The translations under genes and the position numbers were made by a program. From Mycolicibacter heraklionensis (GTDB taxonomy: Bacteria; Actinomycetota; Actinomycetes; Mycobacteriales; Mycobacteriaceae): a stretch of DNA of 64,000 nt. Below, in pieces: positions 10,838 to 22,128 of the stretch (position 1 is the first letter of the stretch; each line of letters starts with the position of its first letter). The stretch is taken from assembly GCF_019645815.1 (NCBI RefSeq), contig NZ_CP080997.1:2050880-2114879 (forward strand), read 5' to 3'. The notes under the pieces were generated by a model, which searched no databases, had not been told where the DNA came from, and was given only the letters and a program-made list of their open reading frames with translations.

Positions 10838-10984
10838 ACCGCGGGCCTCGCCTCTGGCGAGCCGCGCCGCCGCCACGACCCGCCGTCGGCGCAAGCCGGA
10901 TCGCCTGCGCTGTGGGCACGGCCCCTCTAGGTAGTCTCAGGGCCGATCCGGACGACCCGGCCGCAGCGGATGGAGGTGATGGCG

Positions 10985-12532
10985 GTGCCCGGTGCTCTGC
11001 GCCCTGACGTCGGTGCAGGCACGTCACTGCGTGTGCTCGCGGCCCAGATCGGGGCGGTCGCGGTAACCGGTGAGGTGGTGCCGGAGCTGCCGATCACCGG
11101 GTTGACCCTGCGTGCCCAGGACGTGCGGCCCGGTGACCTGTTCGCGGCGTTGCCCGGTGCCACCACCCACGGCGCACGATTCGCGGCCGACGCGGTCGTC
11201 CGGGGTGCGGTCGCGGTGCTCTCCGATGGCGCCGGGGCCGCCGAGATCGCCGACGGCACACCGCTACCCGGCATACCGGTCCTGGTTCATCCGACACCCC
11301 GCACCGTGTTGGGCGAACTGGCGGCACAGGTCTACGGACATCCCTGCGACCGGGTCACCGTCATCGGCATCACCGGCACGTCGGGCAAAACCACCACCAC
11401 CTATCTGGTCGAGGCGGGGTTGCGGGCCGCGGGCCGCACCGCCGGTCTGATCGGCACGGTCGGCGTCCGCATCGACGGCGTCGACCTGCCCAGCGCTTTG
11501 ACCACCCCCGAGGCGCCCGCGCTGCAGGCGCTGCTGGCCGTGATGGCGCAGCGCGGGGTGGACACCGCGGTGATGGAGGTGTCCAGTCACGCCCTGACGT
11601 TGGGCCGGGTCGACGGCACCCGGTTCGCGGTGGGTGCCTTCACCAACCTGTCGCGCGATCATCTCGACTTCCACCCGACCATGGCGGACTACTTCGAGGC
11701 CAAGGCCCGGTTGTTCGATCCGGCGTCGCCGCTGCACGCCGCCCGGTCGGTGGTCTGCGTCGACGACGACGCCGGCGCGGCGATGGCGGCGCGGGCGACC
11801 GCGCCGGTCACTGTCAGCGCGACGGGCCGCCCCGCGGACTGGGGTGTGGAGCAAGTGAGCGCGGGCGGTTCTCGCGGGAGAGAGTTCCTGGCCGTCGACC
11901 CCGCCGGTGTGCACCACCCGATCGGCATCGGGCTGCCCGGCGACTACAACGTGGCCAATTGCCTTGTGGCGCTGGCCATTCTCGATGCGGTCGGAGTGTC
12001 GCCGGAGCAGGCGGCGCCCGGCCTGCGAGAGGCGCGGGTGCCGGGGCGGATGGAGTCGATCGACCGTGGTCAGGGATTCCTGGCCCTGGTCGACTACGCG
12101 CACAAGCCCGGGGCGCTGGCAGCGGTGCTGGCGACCCTGCGTCAGGAGCTGCGCGACACCACTGGGCGACTGGCCGTGGTGTTCGGCGCCGGTGGCGACC
12201 GTGACCACGGCAAGCGCGAACCGATGGGACGGATCGCCGCCCAGGCCGCCGACCTGGTGGTGGTCACCGACGACAACCCGCGCGGCGAAGACCCCGCCGA
12301 CATCCGGCGCGCGGTTCTGGCCGGTGCCGCCGCGGGTAGCGCGCAGGTGGTCGAGATCGGGGACCGGCGGGCCGCGATCGCGCACGCGGTGGCATGGGCG
12401 CAGCCCGGCGATGTGGTGCTGGTCGCTGGCAAGGGACACGAGACCGGGCAGACCGCCGCCGGGCACACCCAGCCCTTCGACGACCGGGTGGAGCTGGCCC
12501 AGGCGCTGGAAGCGCGCGAGGAGCACCGATGA
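10985..12532 (+). CDS. murE: UDP-MurNAc-tripeptide synthetase MurE (meso-DAP adding)
   Basis: Cytoplasmic ATP-dependent ligase that adds meso-diaminopimelate to UDP-MurNAc-L-Ala-D-Glu. The P-loop [12 protein letters not shown] lies at about 129-140. The DNPR signature diagnostic of DAP-specific MurE enzymes is at about residue 428, and DYAHKPGAL marks the third domain. Start: GTG at 10985 has GGAGG 8 bases upstream (10972-10976); ATG codons at 10970 and 10979 are in frame but badly placed for that site. 515 aa from the chosen start. It overlaps murF by 4 bases. About 147 bases separate it from the small Cys-rich gene, so an extra promoter may lie there. Confidence 0.95.
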   Translation: MPGALRPDVGAGTSLRVLAAQIGAVAVTGEVVPELPITGLTLRAQDVRPGDLFAALPGATTHGARFAADAVVRGAVAVLSDGAGAAEIADGTPLPGIPVLVHPTPRTVLGELAAQVYGHPCDRVTVIGITGTSGKTTTTYLVEAGLRAAGRTAGLIGTVGVRIDGVDLPSALTTPEAPALQALLAVMAQRGVDTAVMEVSSHALTLGRVDGTRFAVGAFTNLSRDHLDFHPTMADYFEAKARLFDPASPLHAARSVVCVDDDAGAAMAARATAPVTVSATGRPADWGVEQVSAGGSRGREFLAVDPAGVHHPIGIGLPGDYNVANCLVALAILDAVGVSPEQAAPGLREARVPGRMESIDRGQGFLALVDYAHKPGALAAVLATLRQELRDTTGRLAVVFGAGGDRDHGKREPMGRIAAQAADLVVVTDDNPRGEDPADIRRAVLAGAAAGSAQVVEIGDRRAAIAHAVAWAQPGDVVLVAGKGHETGQTAAGHTQPFDDRVELAQALEAREEHR

Positions 12533-14043
12533 TCGCGCTGACCGTCGCGCAGATCGCCGAGATCGTCGGCGGCCGGCTGGCCGACATCACCCCCGAGCAG
12601 GCCGAGCGCACCGTCGTCACCGGCACCGTGGAATTCGACTCCCGCCGGATCACCCCGGGCGCACTGTTCCTGGCCCTGCCCGGCGCGCGGGCCGACGGCC
12701 ACGACCACGCGGCCTCCGCGGTGAATGCCGGCGCGGTGGCGGTGCTGGCGGCCCGCCCGGTCGGAGTCCCGGCCGTTGTTGTGGAACCGGTCGCATCCGA
12801 CAGTCAGTCCGGTGCGCTCGAGCATGACGACGAGGCCGGATCCGGCGCCGCGGTGCTGGCCGCGCTGGCCAAACTGGCTGCGGCAGTGGCGGCCGCCCTG
12901 GTCGCCAAGGGACTGACGATCATCGGCGTGACCGGGTCGTCCGGCAAGACCTCCACCAAGGATCTGATCGCCGCGGTGCTGGCGCCGCTGGGGGAGGTGA
13001 TCGCCCCGCCCGGATCGTTCAACAACGAACTGGGTCACCCGTGGACGGTGCTGCGGGCCGACGAGAACACCGATTATCTGGTCCTCGAGCTGTCGGCGCG
13101 GCATCGCGGCAACATCGCCGCGCTGGCGGCCATCGCCCCCCCGCAGATCGCGGTGGTGCTCAACGTCGGGACGGCGCACCTGGGCGAGTTCGGCTCACGG
13201 GAAGCGATCGCCGAGACCAAAGCCGAGTTGGCACAAGCCGTTCCCGAGTCCGGTGTGGTGATCCTCAACGTCGACGACTCGGCGGTGGCCGCGATGGCCG
13301 ACAAGACCGTCGCCCGAGTGGTGCGGGTCAGCCGTTCAGCTCCTGCCGACGTGTGGGCCGAGCCGGTGGTGCTCGACGAGCTGGCCCGCCCGCGGTTCAC
13401 CCTGCACTCCGGTGGCGAGGGAGCCGAAGTCCCTGTCTCGCTTGGGGTGTCCGGCGATCACCAGGTCGGCAACGCACTGTGCGCCGCCGCCGTCGCCTTG
13501 GAATGCGGCGCCACGCCGCAGCAGGTGGCCGACGCCCTGGCCGGCGCCGGACCGGCCTCGCAGCACCGGATGCAGGTCAGCACCCGCGCGGACGGCGTGA
13601 CCGTGATCGATGACTCCTACAACGCCAACCCGGACTCCATGCGGGCGGCGCTGCAGGCGCTGGCCTGGATCTCCCGCGGTAAGAATCCGGGGGCGAAGCG
13701 CCGCAGCTGGGCGGTGCTGGGGGAGATGGCCGAGTTGGGTGAGGACGCGATATCTGAGCATGACCGCATCGGACGGCTCGCGGTGCGCTTAGATGTGTCT
13801 CGTCTCATTGTCGTCGGAGTAGGGAGATCGATGGGCGCGATGCTGCACGGCGCGGTCATGGAGGGCTCCTGGGGCACGGAAGAAAGAGGGGCCGCTGCGG
13901 TACAAGACGTCGATGCTGCCCTGGCTCTCTTACGCGCCGAACTGCGGGCGGGAGACGTGGTACTGGTCAAGGCGTCGAACTCCGCGGGACTGACCGCGCT
14001 AGCTGAGGCGCTGACCAGCGAAAACCCAGGAGATCGCCGATGA
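12529..14043 (+). CDS. murF: UDP-MurNAc-tripeptide:D-Ala-D-Ala ligase MurF
   Basis: Cytoplasmic Mur ligase, 504 aa, that adds D-alanyl-D-alanine to complete the UDP-MurNAc-pentapeptide. Seen: P-loop [13 protein letters not shown], the Mur-ligase [15 protein letters not shown] segment, and the end motif [14 protein letters not shown] at 12529 overlaps the murE stop by 4 bases, and its own stop overlaps mraY by 4 bases. Around 13740-13900 the codon use is less GC-rich than in the rest of the gene. Its start here is internal to a longer open frame, but the overlap and protein N-terminus ([15 protein letters not shown]) decide it. Confidence 0.95.
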   Translation: MIALTVAQIAEIVGGRLADITPEQAERTVVTGTVEFDSRRITPGALFLALPGARADGHDHAASAVNAGAVAVLAARPVGVPAVVVEPVASDSQSGALEHDDEAGSGAAVLAALAKLAAAVAAALVAKGLTIIGVTGSSGKTSTKDLIAAVLAPLGEVIAPPGSFNNELGHPWTVLRADENTDYLVLELSARHRGNIAALAAIAPPQIAVVLNVGTAHLGEFGSREAIAETKAELAQAVPESGVVILNVDDSAVAAMADKTVARVVRVSRSAPADVWAEPVVLDELARPRFTLHSGGEGAEVPVSLGVSGDHQVGNALCAAAVALECGATPQQVADALAGAGPASQHRMQVSTRADGVTVIDDSYNANPDSMRAALQALAWISRGKNPGAKRRSWAVLGEMAELGEDAISEHDRIGRLAVRLDVSRLIVVGVGRSMGAMLHGAVMEGSWGTEERGAAAVQDVDAALALLRAELRAGDVVLVKASNSAGLTALAEALTSENPGDRR

Positions 14044-15119
14044 TAATGATCCTCATCGCGGCCGGTGTCGCGCTGCTGGTCGCGATCCTGCTGACCCCGG
14101 TGCTGATCCGGGTGTTCACCAAGCAGGGCTTCGGGCAGGAGATCCGTGAGGACGGTCCGGCCAGCCACCAGAGCAAACGCGGTACCCCGTCGATGGGCGG
14201 TGTGGCCATCGTGGCCGGGATCTGGGCGGGCTACCTGACCGCGGAACTGGCCGGGTTGGTGTTCTACGGCACCGGACCGACGGCGTCGGGCCTGCTGGTC
14301 CTGGGGCTGGCCACCGCGCTGGGCGCGGTCGGCTTCGTCGACGACCTGATCAAGATCCGCCGCTCCCGCAACCTCGGTCTGAACAAGACCGCCAAGACCG
14401 TCGGGCAGGTAACCGCCGCGACCCTGTTCGGCCTGCTGGTGCTGTGCTTCCGCAACGGCTCCGGCCTGACCCCGGGCAGCCTGCAACTGTCCTATGTGCG
14501 CGACATCGCCACCGTCACGTTGCCCGCGGCGGTGTTCGTGCTGTTCGTCATCGTGATCGTCAGCGCCTGGTCCAACGCGGTCAACTTCACCGACGGCCTG
14601 GACGGCCTGGCCGCCGGATCCATGGCGATGGTCAGCGCCGCCTACGTGCTGATCACCGTCATGCAGCACCGCAACGCCTGCGCGATCGCACCCGGTCTGG
14701 GCTGCTACAACGTGCGCGACCCGCTGGACCTGGCGCTGATCGCCGCCGCGACCGCGGGTGCCTGCATCGGGTTCCTGTGGTGGAATGCCGCACCGGCGAA
14801 GATCTTCATGGGTGACACCGGTTCGCTGGCGCTGGGTGGAGTGATCGCCGGCATGTCGATCACCACCCGCACCGAGATCCTCGCGGTGGTGCTCGGTGGG
14901 CTCTTCGTCGCCGAGATCACCTCGGTGGTCGTGCAGATCGTGGCGTTCCGCAGTACCGGCCGGCGGGTGTTCCGGATGGCCCCGTTCCATCACCACTTCG
15001 AGTTGGCCGGCTGGGCCGAGACCACCGTGATCATCCGGTTCTGGCTGCTCACCGCCATTGCCTGCGGCTTGGGTGTCTCCATGTTCTACGGCGAGTGGTT
15101 CACCGCCGTAGGCGGCTGA
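14040..15119 (+). CDS. mraY: Phospho-MurNAc-pentapeptide transferase MraY
   Basis: Integral membrane enzyme (359 aa, about ten helices) that makes lipid I from UDP-MurNAc-pentapeptide and decaprenyl phosphate. Conserved acidic motifs are visible: [20 protein letters not shown], the catalytic [13 protein letters not shown], and the histidine motif [11 protein letters not shown] near the C-terminus. [12 protein letters not shown] is also present. ATG at 14040 overlaps murF by 4 bases, and murD follows after 1 base. Confidence 0.96.
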   Translation: MIMILIAAGVALLVAILLTPVLIRVFTKQGFGQEIREDGPASHQSKRGTPSMGGVAIVAGIWAGYLTAELAGLVFYGTGPTASGLLVLGLATALGAVGFVDDLIKIRRSRNLGLNKTAKTVGQVTAATLFGLLVLCFRNGSGLTPGSLQLSYVRDIATVTLPAAVFVLFVIVIVSAWSNAVNFTDGLDGLAAGSMAMVSAAYVLITVMQHRNACAIAPGLGCYNVRDPLDLALIAAATAGACIGFLWWNAAPAKIFMGDTGSLALGGVIAGMSITTRTEILAVVLGGLFVAEITSVVVQIVAFRSTGRRVFRMAPFHHHFELAGWAETTVIIRFWLLTAIACGLGVSMFYGEWFTAVGG

Positions 15120-15120
15120 G

Positions 15121-16638
15121 GTGACCGGGTTGGCCCCGCTGTCTCCGGGGGCGCGGGTGCTGGTCGCCGGGGCCGGGGTCACCGGGCGGGCGGTGCTGAA
15201 CGCTTTGGCGCCGTTCGGGCTGGACGTGACGCTGTGCGACGACAACGCGACCGCGCTGCAAGCCCACCCCGAGGTCACCACCTGCACCCCGGCCCAGGCT
15301 GCGGCGCAGATCGGCGGCTACGCACTGGTGGTGACCAGTCCCGGATTCGGCCCGGACACACCGGTGCTGGCCGCCGCCGCAGCGGCCGGCGTGCCGATCT
15401 GGGGTGACGTGGAGCTGGCCTGGCGCCTCGACGTCGCGGGCCACTACGGGCCGCCGCGGCGCTGGCTGGTGGTGACCGGCACCAACGGCAAGACCACCAC
15501 CACCTCGATGCTGCACGCCATGCTGGTCGCCGCGGGACGGCGTGCCCAGTTGTGCGGCAACATCGGCAGTCCGGTTCTGGACGTGCTGGGGGAGCCCGCC
15601 GGCGGTTCAGCGAGGCTCGACGGAGGAGAGCGGAAGCTGGGACCGCCGCATGAATCCGAACTGCTGGCCGTGGAGCTGTCCAGTTTCCAGCTGCACTGGG
15701 CCCCGTCGCTGCGCCCGGAGGCCGGCGCGGTGCTCAACATCGCCGAGGACCACCTGGACTGGCACGGCAGCATGGCCGCCTACACCGCCGACAAGGCCCG
15801 CGCGCTGGCCGGCCGGGTGGCGGTGGTCGGCATGGACGACGGGCCTGCCGCGGCGCTGCTGGGTGCGGCGCCCGCCCCGGTCAAGGTGGGCTTCCGGCTC
15901 GGCGAACCGGCGCCCGGCGAGCTCGGCGTGCTCGACGGCATGCTGATCGATCGCGCCTTCGCTGACCAGGTGGCGCTGGCCCCGGCGGCGTCGATACCGG
16001 TGCCGGGCCCGGTCGGGATCCTGGACGCGCTGGCGGCCGCCGCGCTGGCCCGCAGCGTGGACGTGCCCCCGGAGGCGATCGCGGCGGCGTTGGCCTCGTT
16101 CGAGGTCGGACGGCATCGCGCCGAACTGGTCGTCGTCGACGGCGGCATCCGCTACGTCGACGATTCCAAGGCCACCAACCCGCACGCGGCCGAGGCGTCG
16201 GTGCTGGCCCACCCGCGGGTGATCTGGGTGGCCGGCGGACTGCTCAAGGGCGCCGCGATCGAGCCGACGGTTGCCAGAATCGCCGGCCACCTGGGCGGGG
16301 CCGTGTTGATCGGCCGCGATCGCGGCGAGGTTGCCAAGGCGTTATCACGACACGCACCGGATGTCCCCGTCGTCCACGTTGTGACGGGCGAGGATAGTGA
16401 TATGGGTGATACTGCTGTGTCTCCAGTTACTCATGTGAGGCGAGTAGCTGATGGGTCTGATGAGACGCTGGGCTCACGGGTGATGACAGCGGTGGTGGCC
16501 GCCGCCCGCGACCTGGCCCGGCCCGGTGACACGGTGCTGCTGGCCCCGGCGGGGGCATCCTTCGACCAGTTCTCCGGCTACGGCGCCCGCGGCGACGCGT
16601 TCGCCGCCGCTGCGCGTTCCGCGGCAGGATCGGTGTGA
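15121..16638 (+). CDS. murD: UDP-MurNAc-L-Ala:D-Glu ligase MurD, with inserted repeat peptide
   Basis: Cytoplasmic Mur ligase (505 aa) that adds D-glutamate to UDP-MurNAc-L-Ala. Motifs: Rossmann-like [13 protein letters not shown]-loop [26 protein letters not shown], and [19 protein letters not shown]. Where the M. tuberculosis protein, as I recall it, runs straight from EPA to [11 protein letters not shown], this one has about 19 extra residues including [14 protein letters not shown], encoded by a palindromic repeat (15601-15647). A second oddity is a local composition dip to about 50 percent GC at 16391-16470. GTG at 15121 follows the mraY stop after one base; the stop overlaps ftsW by 4. 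Confidence 0.95.
   Translation: MTGLAPLSPGARVLVAGAGVTGRAVLNALAPFGLDVTLCDDNATALQAHPEVTTCTPAQAAAQIGGYALVVTSPGFGPDTPVLAAAAAAGVPIWGDVELAWRLDVAGHYGPPRRWLVVTGTNGKTTTTSMLHAMLVAAGRRAQLCGNIGSPVLDVLGEPAGGSARLDGGERKLGPPHESELLAVELSSFQLHWAPSLRPEAGAVLNIAEDHLDWHGSMAAYTADKARALAGRVAVVGMDDGPAAALLGAAPAPVKVGFRLGEPAPGELGVLDGMLIDRAFADQVALAPAASIPVPGPVGILDALAAAALARSVDVPPEAIAAALASFEVGRHRAELVVVDGGIRYVDDSKATNPHAAEASVLAHPRVIWVAGGLLKGAAIEPTVARIAGHLGGAVLIGRDRGEVAKALSRHAPDVPVVHVVTGEDSDMGDTAVSPVTHVRRVADGSDETLGSRVMTAVVAAARDLARPGDTVLLAPAGASFDQFSGYGARGDAFAAAARSAAGSV
15601..15647. repeat. Palindromic in-frame coding repeat, copy 2 (inside murD)
   Basis: A 47-base element with terminal inverted repeats GGCGGTTC (15601-15608) and GGACCGCC (15640-15647), one mismatch in eight. 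Its 42-base core matches the copy in mptA (173-221, opposite strand) at 39 of 42 bases. Both copies keep the host gene open and are read in the same frame. Confidence 0.8.
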
Positions 16639-18167
16639 TCGGGATCCTGGCCCGGCTGCGACGGGATGCCGGGGCCCCAGAAGCCGCTGCCGCCTCCTCC
16701 GACCAAACTGCGGACAAGCCCGCCAAGACCGAGCCGCGCACCCGGTTCGGGGCCTGGCTGGGCCGGCCGATGACGTCGTTCCACCTGATCGTGGCCGTGG
16801 CCGCGCTGCTGACCACGCTCGGCCTGATCATGGTGCTGTCCGCCTCCGGCGTGGAGTCCTACGGCACCGACGGGTCCGCCTGGCGGATCTTCGGCAAGCA
16901 GGTGCTGTGGACGGTGATCGGGCTGTTCGGTTGCTACATCGCGTTGCGGATGCCGGTTCGGTTCATGCGCCGGATGGCTTTTCCTGGCTTCGCCTTCACC
17001 ATCGTGTTGCTGGTGCTGGTGCTCATCCCGGGCATCGGCACGCTGTCCAACGGATCCCGCGGCTGGTTTGTCATCGCCGGCTTTTCTATGCAACCGTCCG
17101 AGCTGGCCAAGATCGCGTTCGCCATCTGGGGCGCACACCTGCTGGCGAGCCGCCGCATGGAGCGGGCGACGCTGCGCGAGATGCTGGTCCCGCTGGTGCC
17201 GGCCGCGGTGGTGGCGCTGGCACTGATCGTCGCCCAGCCCGACCTGGGGCAGACGGTCTCGCTGGGCATCATCCTGCTGGCGCTGCTGTGGTACGCCGGT
17301 CTGCCGCTGAAGGTGTTCACCAGCTCGCTTTTCTCGGTGGTGTCGGCCGCGGCGATCCTCGCCATCTCGGAGGGCTACCGCTCCGACCGGGTGCGGTCCT
17401 GGCTGGACCCCGACGCGGACCCGCAGAACGCCGGCTATCAGGCGCGCCAGGCGAAATTCGCGCTGGCCAACGGCGGTATCTTCGGCGACGGCCTGGGCCA
17501 GGGAACCGCGAAGTGGAACTACCTGCCCAACGCGCACAATGACTTCATCTTCGCGATCATCGGCGAGGAGCTCGGCTTCATCGGCGGGTTCGGGCTGCTG
17601 GCGCTGTTCGGGCTGTTCGCCTACACCGGCATGCGGATCGCGAAGCGCTCCGCGGACCCGTTCCTGCGGCTGCTGACCGCCGCCACCACGATGTGGGTGA
17701 TCGGGCAGTCGTTCATCAACGTCGGCTATGTGATCGGGCTGCTGCCCGTCACCGGAATTCAGCTACCGCTGATATCGGCGGGCGGAACCTCCACGGCGAC
17801 AACGCTGTTCATGATCGGCATCATGGCCAACGCGGCCCGGCACGAACCCGAGGCGGTGGCCGCGCTGCGGGCCGGCCAGGACGACCGGATGAACCGGATC
17901 CTGCGGCTGCCGCTGCCCGAGCCGTACTCGCCGACCCGTCTTGAGGCCCTACGTGACCGGCTGCGGTCGCGTCCGCAGCCGGCGGCACGGCCGCGAACGA
18001 CCGGACGCACGCCGGCCCGCTCGGGCCGGCAGCGCGCCGCCGCGCAGGCGCCGGCCCGGGCAGCGAGTCGAGGCGCCGGGCGCGCAGGGCAAAATGGAGG
18101 CGACCGGCGTCATGCCGGGGCGCGTCCGACTGGCGGACGTGTACGCGCATTGGAAGGTCAGCGATAG
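16635..18167 (+). CDS. ftsW: Septal peptidoglycan polymerase FtsW (SEDS family)
   Basis: Integral membrane SEDS glycosyltransferase, 510 aa, that polymerises lipid II at the septum with PbpB. About ten helices lie between residues 50 and 400. SEDS signatures include [36 protein letters not shown] (with the presumed catalytic Asp) and [13 protein letters not shown]. The cytoplasmic tail of about 100 residues is strongly Arg-rich. In M. tuberculosis a basic FtsW tail is reported to bind the acidic FtsZ tail, and FtsZ here retains its Asp cluster. GTG at 16635 overlaps the murD stop by 4 bases; murG follows after 4 bases. Confidence 0.95.
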   Translation: MIGILARLRRDAGAPEAAAASSDQTADKPAKTEPRTRFGAWLGRPMTSFHLIVAVAALLTTLGLIMVLSASGVESYGTDGSAWRIFGKQVLWTVIGLFGCYIALRMPVRFMRRMAFPGFAFTIVLLVLVLIPGIGTLSNGSRGWFVIAGFSMQPSELAKIAFAIWGAHLLASRRMERATLREMLVPLVPAAVVALALIVAQPDLGQTVSLGIILLALLWYAGLPLKVFTSSLFSVVSAAAILAISEGYRSDRVRSWLDPDADPQNAGYQARQAKFALANGGIFGDGLGQGTAKWNYLPNAHNDFIFAIIGEELGFIGGFGLLALFGLFAYTGMRIAKRSADPFLRLLTAATTMWVIGQSFINVGYVIGLLPVTGIQLPLISAGGTSTATTLFMIGIMANAARHEPEAVAALRAGQDDRMNRILRLPLPEPYSPTRLEALRDRLRSRPQPAARPRTTGRTPARSGRQRAAAQAPARAASRGAGRAGQNGGDRRHAGARPTGGRVRALEGQR

Positions 18168-18171
18168 GGGA

Positions 18172-19317
18172 GTGAACGACTCGGTCATCTCATCGGACCG
18201 CGGCGCGTCGTTATCGGTAGTCCTCGCCGGCGGGGGTACTGCCGGCCATGTCGAGCCTGCGATGGCGGTCGCCGACGCGCTCCGCGCCCTGGACGCCGAC
18301 GTCCGGATCACCGCGTTGGGCACCGCCCGCGGTCTGGAGACCCGGCTGGTGCCGGCCCGCGGTTACGACCTGGAGCTGATCACTCCGGTGCCGTTGCCCC
18401 GCAAGATCAACGCCGACCTCGTCCGGCTACCGCTGCGGGTGCTGCGTGCTGTGCGGGAGGCCCGGGCGGTGCTGCGTGACGTGCAGGCCGACGTGGTGAT
18501 CGGTTTCGGCGGCTATGTGGCGCTGCCGGCGTATCTGGCCGCGCGCGGTCTCGGCGCGAAGCGGGTGCCGGTGGTGATCCACGAGGCCAACGCACGTGCC
18601 GGCCTGGCCAACCGGGTCGGCGCCCGGGGCGCGCAGCGGGTGCTGTCGGCAGTTCCTGACTGCGGTCTGGCCCATCCCGAGGTGGTCGGGGTGCCGGTCC
18701 GGGCGGCGATCACGACTTTGGACCGGGCCGCGCTGCGGTCGGCGGCCCGCGCCGAGTTCGGCTTCGCCGACGACGCCCGGGTGCTGCTGGTCTTCGGCGG
18801 ATCGCAGGGCGCCCAATCGATCAACCGGGCCGTGGCGGGAGCAGCCAAACATCTTGCCGCCGCTGGCGTTTCGGTGCTGCACGCGCACGGACCGAAGAAC
18901 ACCCTGGACCTGCCGGAAGCCGAGCCGGGTGATCCGCCCTACGTCGCGGTGCCCTACCTGGACCGGATGGACCTGGCGTATGCGGCCGCGGACCTGGCGA
19001 TCTGCCGTTCCGGGGCGATGACGGTTGCCGAAGTGTCGGCGGTCGGGCTGCCCGCGGTGTACGTGCCGCTGCCGATCGGCAACGGCGAACAGCGCCTCAA
19101 CGCACTTCCGGTGGTCAACGCCGGAGGCGGCATCTTGGTCGACGATGCGTCGCTGACCCCGGATTTCGTGGCCGACACCGTCGCCGGGCTGCTCACCGAC
19201 ACCGCGCGGCTGGCCGCGATGACCAGTGCCGCGGTCCTGGCCGGGCACCCGCAGGCGGCGCGACGGGTGGCTTCCGTCGCGCTGGATGTCGCGAGCGCAG
19301 CGAGGGACGGCCGGTGA
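18172..19317 (+). CDS. murG: Lipid II synthase MurG
   Basis: Peripheral membrane GT-B glycosyltransferase (381 aa) that transfers GlcNAc to lipid I. Seen: the N-terminal glycine loop [42 protein letters not shown], the C-domain [16 protein letters not shown] and [16 protein letters not shown] at 18172 is the only reasonable start close to the conserved region, although AGGGGA abuts it more closely than usual. A longer in-frame reading into ftsW is possible but unlikely. Its stop overlaps the murC GTG by 4 bases. Confidence 0.94.
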   Translation: MNDSVISSDRGASLSVVLAGGGTAGHVEPAMAVADALRALDADVRITALGTARGLETRLVPARGYDLELITPVPLPRKINADLVRLPLRVLRAVREARAVLRDVQADVVIGFGGYVALPAYLAARGLGAKRVPVVIHEANARAGLANRVGARGAQRVLSAVPDCGLAHPEVVGVPVRAAITTLDRAALRSAARAEFGFADDARVLLVFGGSQGAQSINRAVAGAAKHLAAAGVSVLHAHGPKNTLDLPEAEPGDPPYVAVPYLDRMDLAYAAADLAICRSGAMTVAEVSAVGLPAVYVPLPIGNGEQRLNALPVVNAGGGILVDDASLTPDFVADTVAGLLTDTARLAAMTSAAVLAGHPQAARRVASVALDVASAARDGR

Positions 19318-20807
19318 GCGGCATGAGCTCCGACCAACTGCCGCCGGAACTGAGCCGGGTACACATGGTCGGCATCGGCGGAGCGGGCATGTCCGGCATC
19401 GCCCGCATCCTGCTGGACCGCGGAGGCCTCGTCTCGGGCTCGGATGCCAAGGAGTCCCGAGGGATTCACGCGCTGCGGGCCCGGGGCGCGCAGGTCCGCA
19501 TCGGTCACGACGCAACGGCCCTGGACCTGCTGCCGGGTGGGGTCACCACGGTGGTCACCACCCACGCGGCGATCCCCAAGACCAATCCCGAGCTCGTCGA
19601 GGCCCGTCGTCGTGGCATCCCGGTGGTGTTGCGGCCGGCGGTGCTGGCGAAGCTGATGGCCGGGCGCACCACGCTGATGGTCACCGGCACCCACGGCAAG
19701 ACGACCACGACCTCGATGCTGGTGGTCGCATTGCAGCACTGTGGGCTGGATCCGTCGTTTGCGGTCGGCGGCGAATTGGGCTCTGCCGGTTCAGAAGCCG
19801 GCACCAACGCCCATCATGGCAGCGGTCCGCTGTTCGTCGCCGAGGCCGACGAGAGCGACGGCTCGCTGTTGGAGTACACCCCCAACGTCGCGGTGGTGAC
19901 CAACATCGAGGCGGACCACCTCGACTTCTTCGGCAGCGCCGAGGCCTACACGCAGGTGTTCGACGCGTTCGTCGAGCGCATCGCGCCCGGTGGGGCAGTG
20001 GTGGTGTGCGTCGATGACCCGGGCGCCGCCGAGCTGGCCGACCGCACTGCGGCGCAGGGCATCCGGGTACTGCGCTACGGCACCGAACGCCCCGGGCGGG
20101 CGGCGCTCGACGGCGAGCTGGTCAGCTGGGAGCAGCAGGGCACCGGCGCGGTCGCCGAGATCACGCTGGCCGGAACGGGTGAGCGCAGGGCGATGCGACT
20201 GGGGGTGCCCGGACGGCACATGGCTCTCAATGCGCTCGGCGCGCTGCTGGCGGCGGTCGAGGTCGGCGCGCCGCTGGATGCGGTGCTCGACGGCCTGGCC
20301 GGGTTCGACGGGGTACGCCGCCGATTTGAGCTGGTGGGCTCGGCAGGCGGCACGGGGTCGGTGCGGGTCTTCGACGACTACGCGCACCATCCCACCGAGA
20401 TCGCCGCGACGCTGACCGCGGTCCGAGCTCTGCTGGACGAGCGGGGAACCGGGCGCAGCCTGGTGGTGTTCCAACCGCATCTGTACTCGCGGACAAAGGA
20501 ATTCGCCACCGAGTTCGGCCGGTCACTGGACGGCGCCGACGAGGTTTTCGTCCTGGACGTCTACGGTGCGCGCGAGCAGCCGTTGCCCGGGGTGAGCGGC
20601 GCCACTGTTGCCGAACACGTCAGCGTGCCGGTGCATTACCTGCCCGATTTCTCGGCGGTGCCCGAGGCGGTGGCCGCGGCGGCCGGCCCCGGTGACGTGA
20701 TCATCACCATGGGCGCCGGCGACGTGACTGTGTTGGGCCCGGAGATCGTCACCGCGCTGCGGGCGCGGTCCGATCGGACCCCTCCCGGCCGCCCGGGCGC
20801 GCTGTGA
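19314..20807 (+). CDS. murC: UDP-N-acetylmuramate:L-alanine ligase MurC
   Basis: Cytoplasmic Mur ligase that adds L-alanine to UDP-MurNAc. Motifs: [20 protein letters not shown]-loop [37 protein letters not shown] and [11 protein letters not shown]. Two starts compete. GTG at 19314 overlaps murG and lies 6 bases after GAGGGA (497 aa). ATG at 19323 gives [10 protein letters not shown], which lines up with the M. tuberculosis N-terminus as I recall it (494 aa). A four-residue near-duplication GSAGSEAG precedes TNAHHGSG. Confidence 0.95.
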   Translation: MSGMSSDQLPPELSRVHMVGIGGAGMSGIARILLDRGGLVSGSDAKESRGIHALRARGAQVRIGHDATALDLLPGGVTTVVTTHAAIPKTNPELVEARRRGIPVVLRPAVLAKLMAGRTTLMVTGTHGKTTTTSMLVVALQHCGLDPSFAVGGELGSAGSEAGTNAHHGSGPLFVAEADESDGSLLEYTPNVAVVTNIEADHLDFFGSAEAYTQVFDAFVERIAPGGAVVVCVDDPGAAELADRTAAQGIRVLRYGTERPGRAALDGELVSWEQQGTGAVAEITLAGTGERRAMRLGVPGRHMALNALGALLAAVEVGAPLDAVLDGLAGFDGVRRRFELVGSAGGTGSVRVFDDYAHHPTEIAATLTAVRALLDERGTGRSLVVFQPHLYSRTKEFATEFGRSLDGADEVFVLDVYGAREQPLPGVSGATVAEHVSVPVHYLPDFSAVPEAVAAAAGPGDVIITMGAGDVTVLGPEIVTALRARSDRTPPGRPGAL

Positions 20808-21802
20808 CCGTGCCGCCCGAAACCTCCGATGTGCCACCGGATGAACCGGAGGACGTCGCGGACGCCCCCGAAAGCGACGTAACGGAAGCCGCCGAGACCA
20901 GCGCTGCCGCGCCCGCACCGGAGGCCCCGGAAGGCGACGCCGCCACGGACGACCAGGACGCCGCAGCCGCCGACGAGCCCGCCGAGGAGGAGGGGCCGCG
21001 ACGCCGGGCCCGCCGCGAACGCGCGGAGCGGCGCGCCGCGCAGGCGCGTGCCGAGGCCATCGAACAGGCCCGCCGGGAGGCCAAGCGGAAACTGCGCGCC
21101 GGTTCCGCCGAACCGGCCAAAGGTGTTCCCCGCGGCACCATCCGCGGCCTGAAGATGGCGCTGGCGGTCTTCCTGACGGCGGTGCTGATCGTCGGGCTCG
21201 GGCTCATCTTGTACTTCACACCGCTGATGTCGGTGCGCGAGATCGAGGTCACCGGGATCGCAGCGGTGACCCGTGAGGAAGTGCTGGATGTGGCGCGGGT
21301 GGAGCTCGGTACGCCGTTGCTGCAGATTGACACCGGCAGTGTGGCCGATCGGGTCGCGACGATCCGACGGGTGGCCAGCACTCGGGTGCAGCGCCAATAT
21401 CCCTCGGTGCTGGGGATCGCGGTGGTCGAGCGGGTCCCGGTGGTCTACAAAGACTTTCCGGACGGCCCGCACCTGTTCGACCGCGACGGTGTCGATTTCG
21501 CGACGGGGGCGCCGCCGAGGATGCTGCCGTTCTTCGATGTGGAGAATCCCGGCCCGGCGGACCCGTCGTCCCTGGCCGCCCTGCAGGTGATGACCTCGTT
21601 GGCGCCCGAGGTAGCCGGGCAGATCGGCCGGGTGGCCGCCCCGTCGGTGGCGTCGATCACCTTGACGCTGGCCGACGGACGGGTGGTGGTGTGGGGCAAT
21701 ACCGACCGCACCGCGGAGAAGGCGCAGAAGCTGGCGGCGTTGTTGACCCAGCCCGGCCACACCTATGACGTGTCGAGCCCGGACCTGCCCACCGTCCGGT
21801 AG
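20804..21802 (+). CDS. ftsQ: Cell division protein FtsQ
   Basis: Single-pass divisome protein of 332 aa. A long acidic then basic cytoplasmic region (1-115, first Asp/Glu/Ala-rich, then [15 protein letters not shown]) precedes one helix at about 118-138. A POTRA domain begins at [19 protein letters not shown] and is followed by the FtsQ beta domain ([18 protein letters not shown]). FtsQ recruits FtsL and FtsB-type proteins and links them to the synthase. GTG at 20804 overlaps the murC stop by 4 bases. It is the last gene of the uninterrupted rightward run from mraZ; ftsZ follows after a 326-base gap. Confidence 0.93.
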   Translation: MTVPPETSDVPPDEPEDVADAPESDVTEAAETSAAAPAPEAPEGDAATDDQDAAAADEPAEEEGPRRRARRERAERRAAQARAEAIEQARREAKRKLRAGSAEPAKGVPRGTIRGLKMALAVFLTAVLIVGLGLILYFTPLMSVREIEVTGIAAVTREEVLDVARVELGTPLLQIDTGSVADRVATIRRVASTRVQRQYPSVLGIAVVERVPVVYKDFPDGPHLFDRDGVDFATGAPPRMLPFFDVENPGPADPSSLAALQVMTSLAPEVAGQIGRVAAPSVASITLTLADGRVVVWGNTDRTAEKAQKLAALLTQPGHTYDVSSPDLPTVR

Positions 21803-22128
21803 CGCTGTCGAACGACCCGTCGTGGCCGGCGAGTGTGAATCCGGCTGCACGACACGCGGAAATCCCGTCGCCAGGTTCACACTCGGCGAAAGGGGCAGCG
21901 GGAAGACCCCGCCCTACAGGAAAATTCGCGGGGCGTGTCTCGGCGCGTCGGCGCCGATGACGGCCGGGGCGGCCCTACTGTGGCGGTTGCGCGGAACAAC
22001 TTGACATAACTCTAAGCCTTTGGTTGAGGTTGAGGGTTTGGCAGGGTTTGGTACAGGCAGATCGGGGAGTTCCGCGCCAGGCCCGGCCCCAGAGAGGACT
22101 CCAATCCCACCAGGGAGGAAGACGAACG
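21803..22128. other. ftsQ-ftsZ intergenic leader (326 bases)
   Basis: No gene is seen here. It holds an inverted repeat (21828-21887), then the ftsZ promoter region. TTGACA at 22001-22006 sits in the AT-rich stretch TTGACATAACTCTAAGCC, followed by three G/T-rich near-repeats (GGTTTGG-like, 22021-22050) and an untranslated leader. AGGGAGGAA at 22112-22120 is the ftsZ ribosome site. A matching -10 box could not be fixed with confidence: TAACTC or TCTAAG would pair instead with an upstream TTGCGC. Confidence 0.5.
21828..21887. repeat. Inverted repeat between ftsQ and ftsZ
   Basis: GGCGAGTGTGAA (21828-21839) pairs with TTCACACTCGGC (21876-21887) with one mismatch near the outer end, leaving a 36-base GC-rich loop. 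It looks like a dispersed mycobacterial intergenic palindrome rather than a terminator, since no T tract follows. Confidence 0.6.

Noticed and set aside
21828-21887. Terminator for the mraZ-ftsQ operon
   Set aside because: The inverted repeat has a long loop and no T tract, so it is reported only as a repeat.
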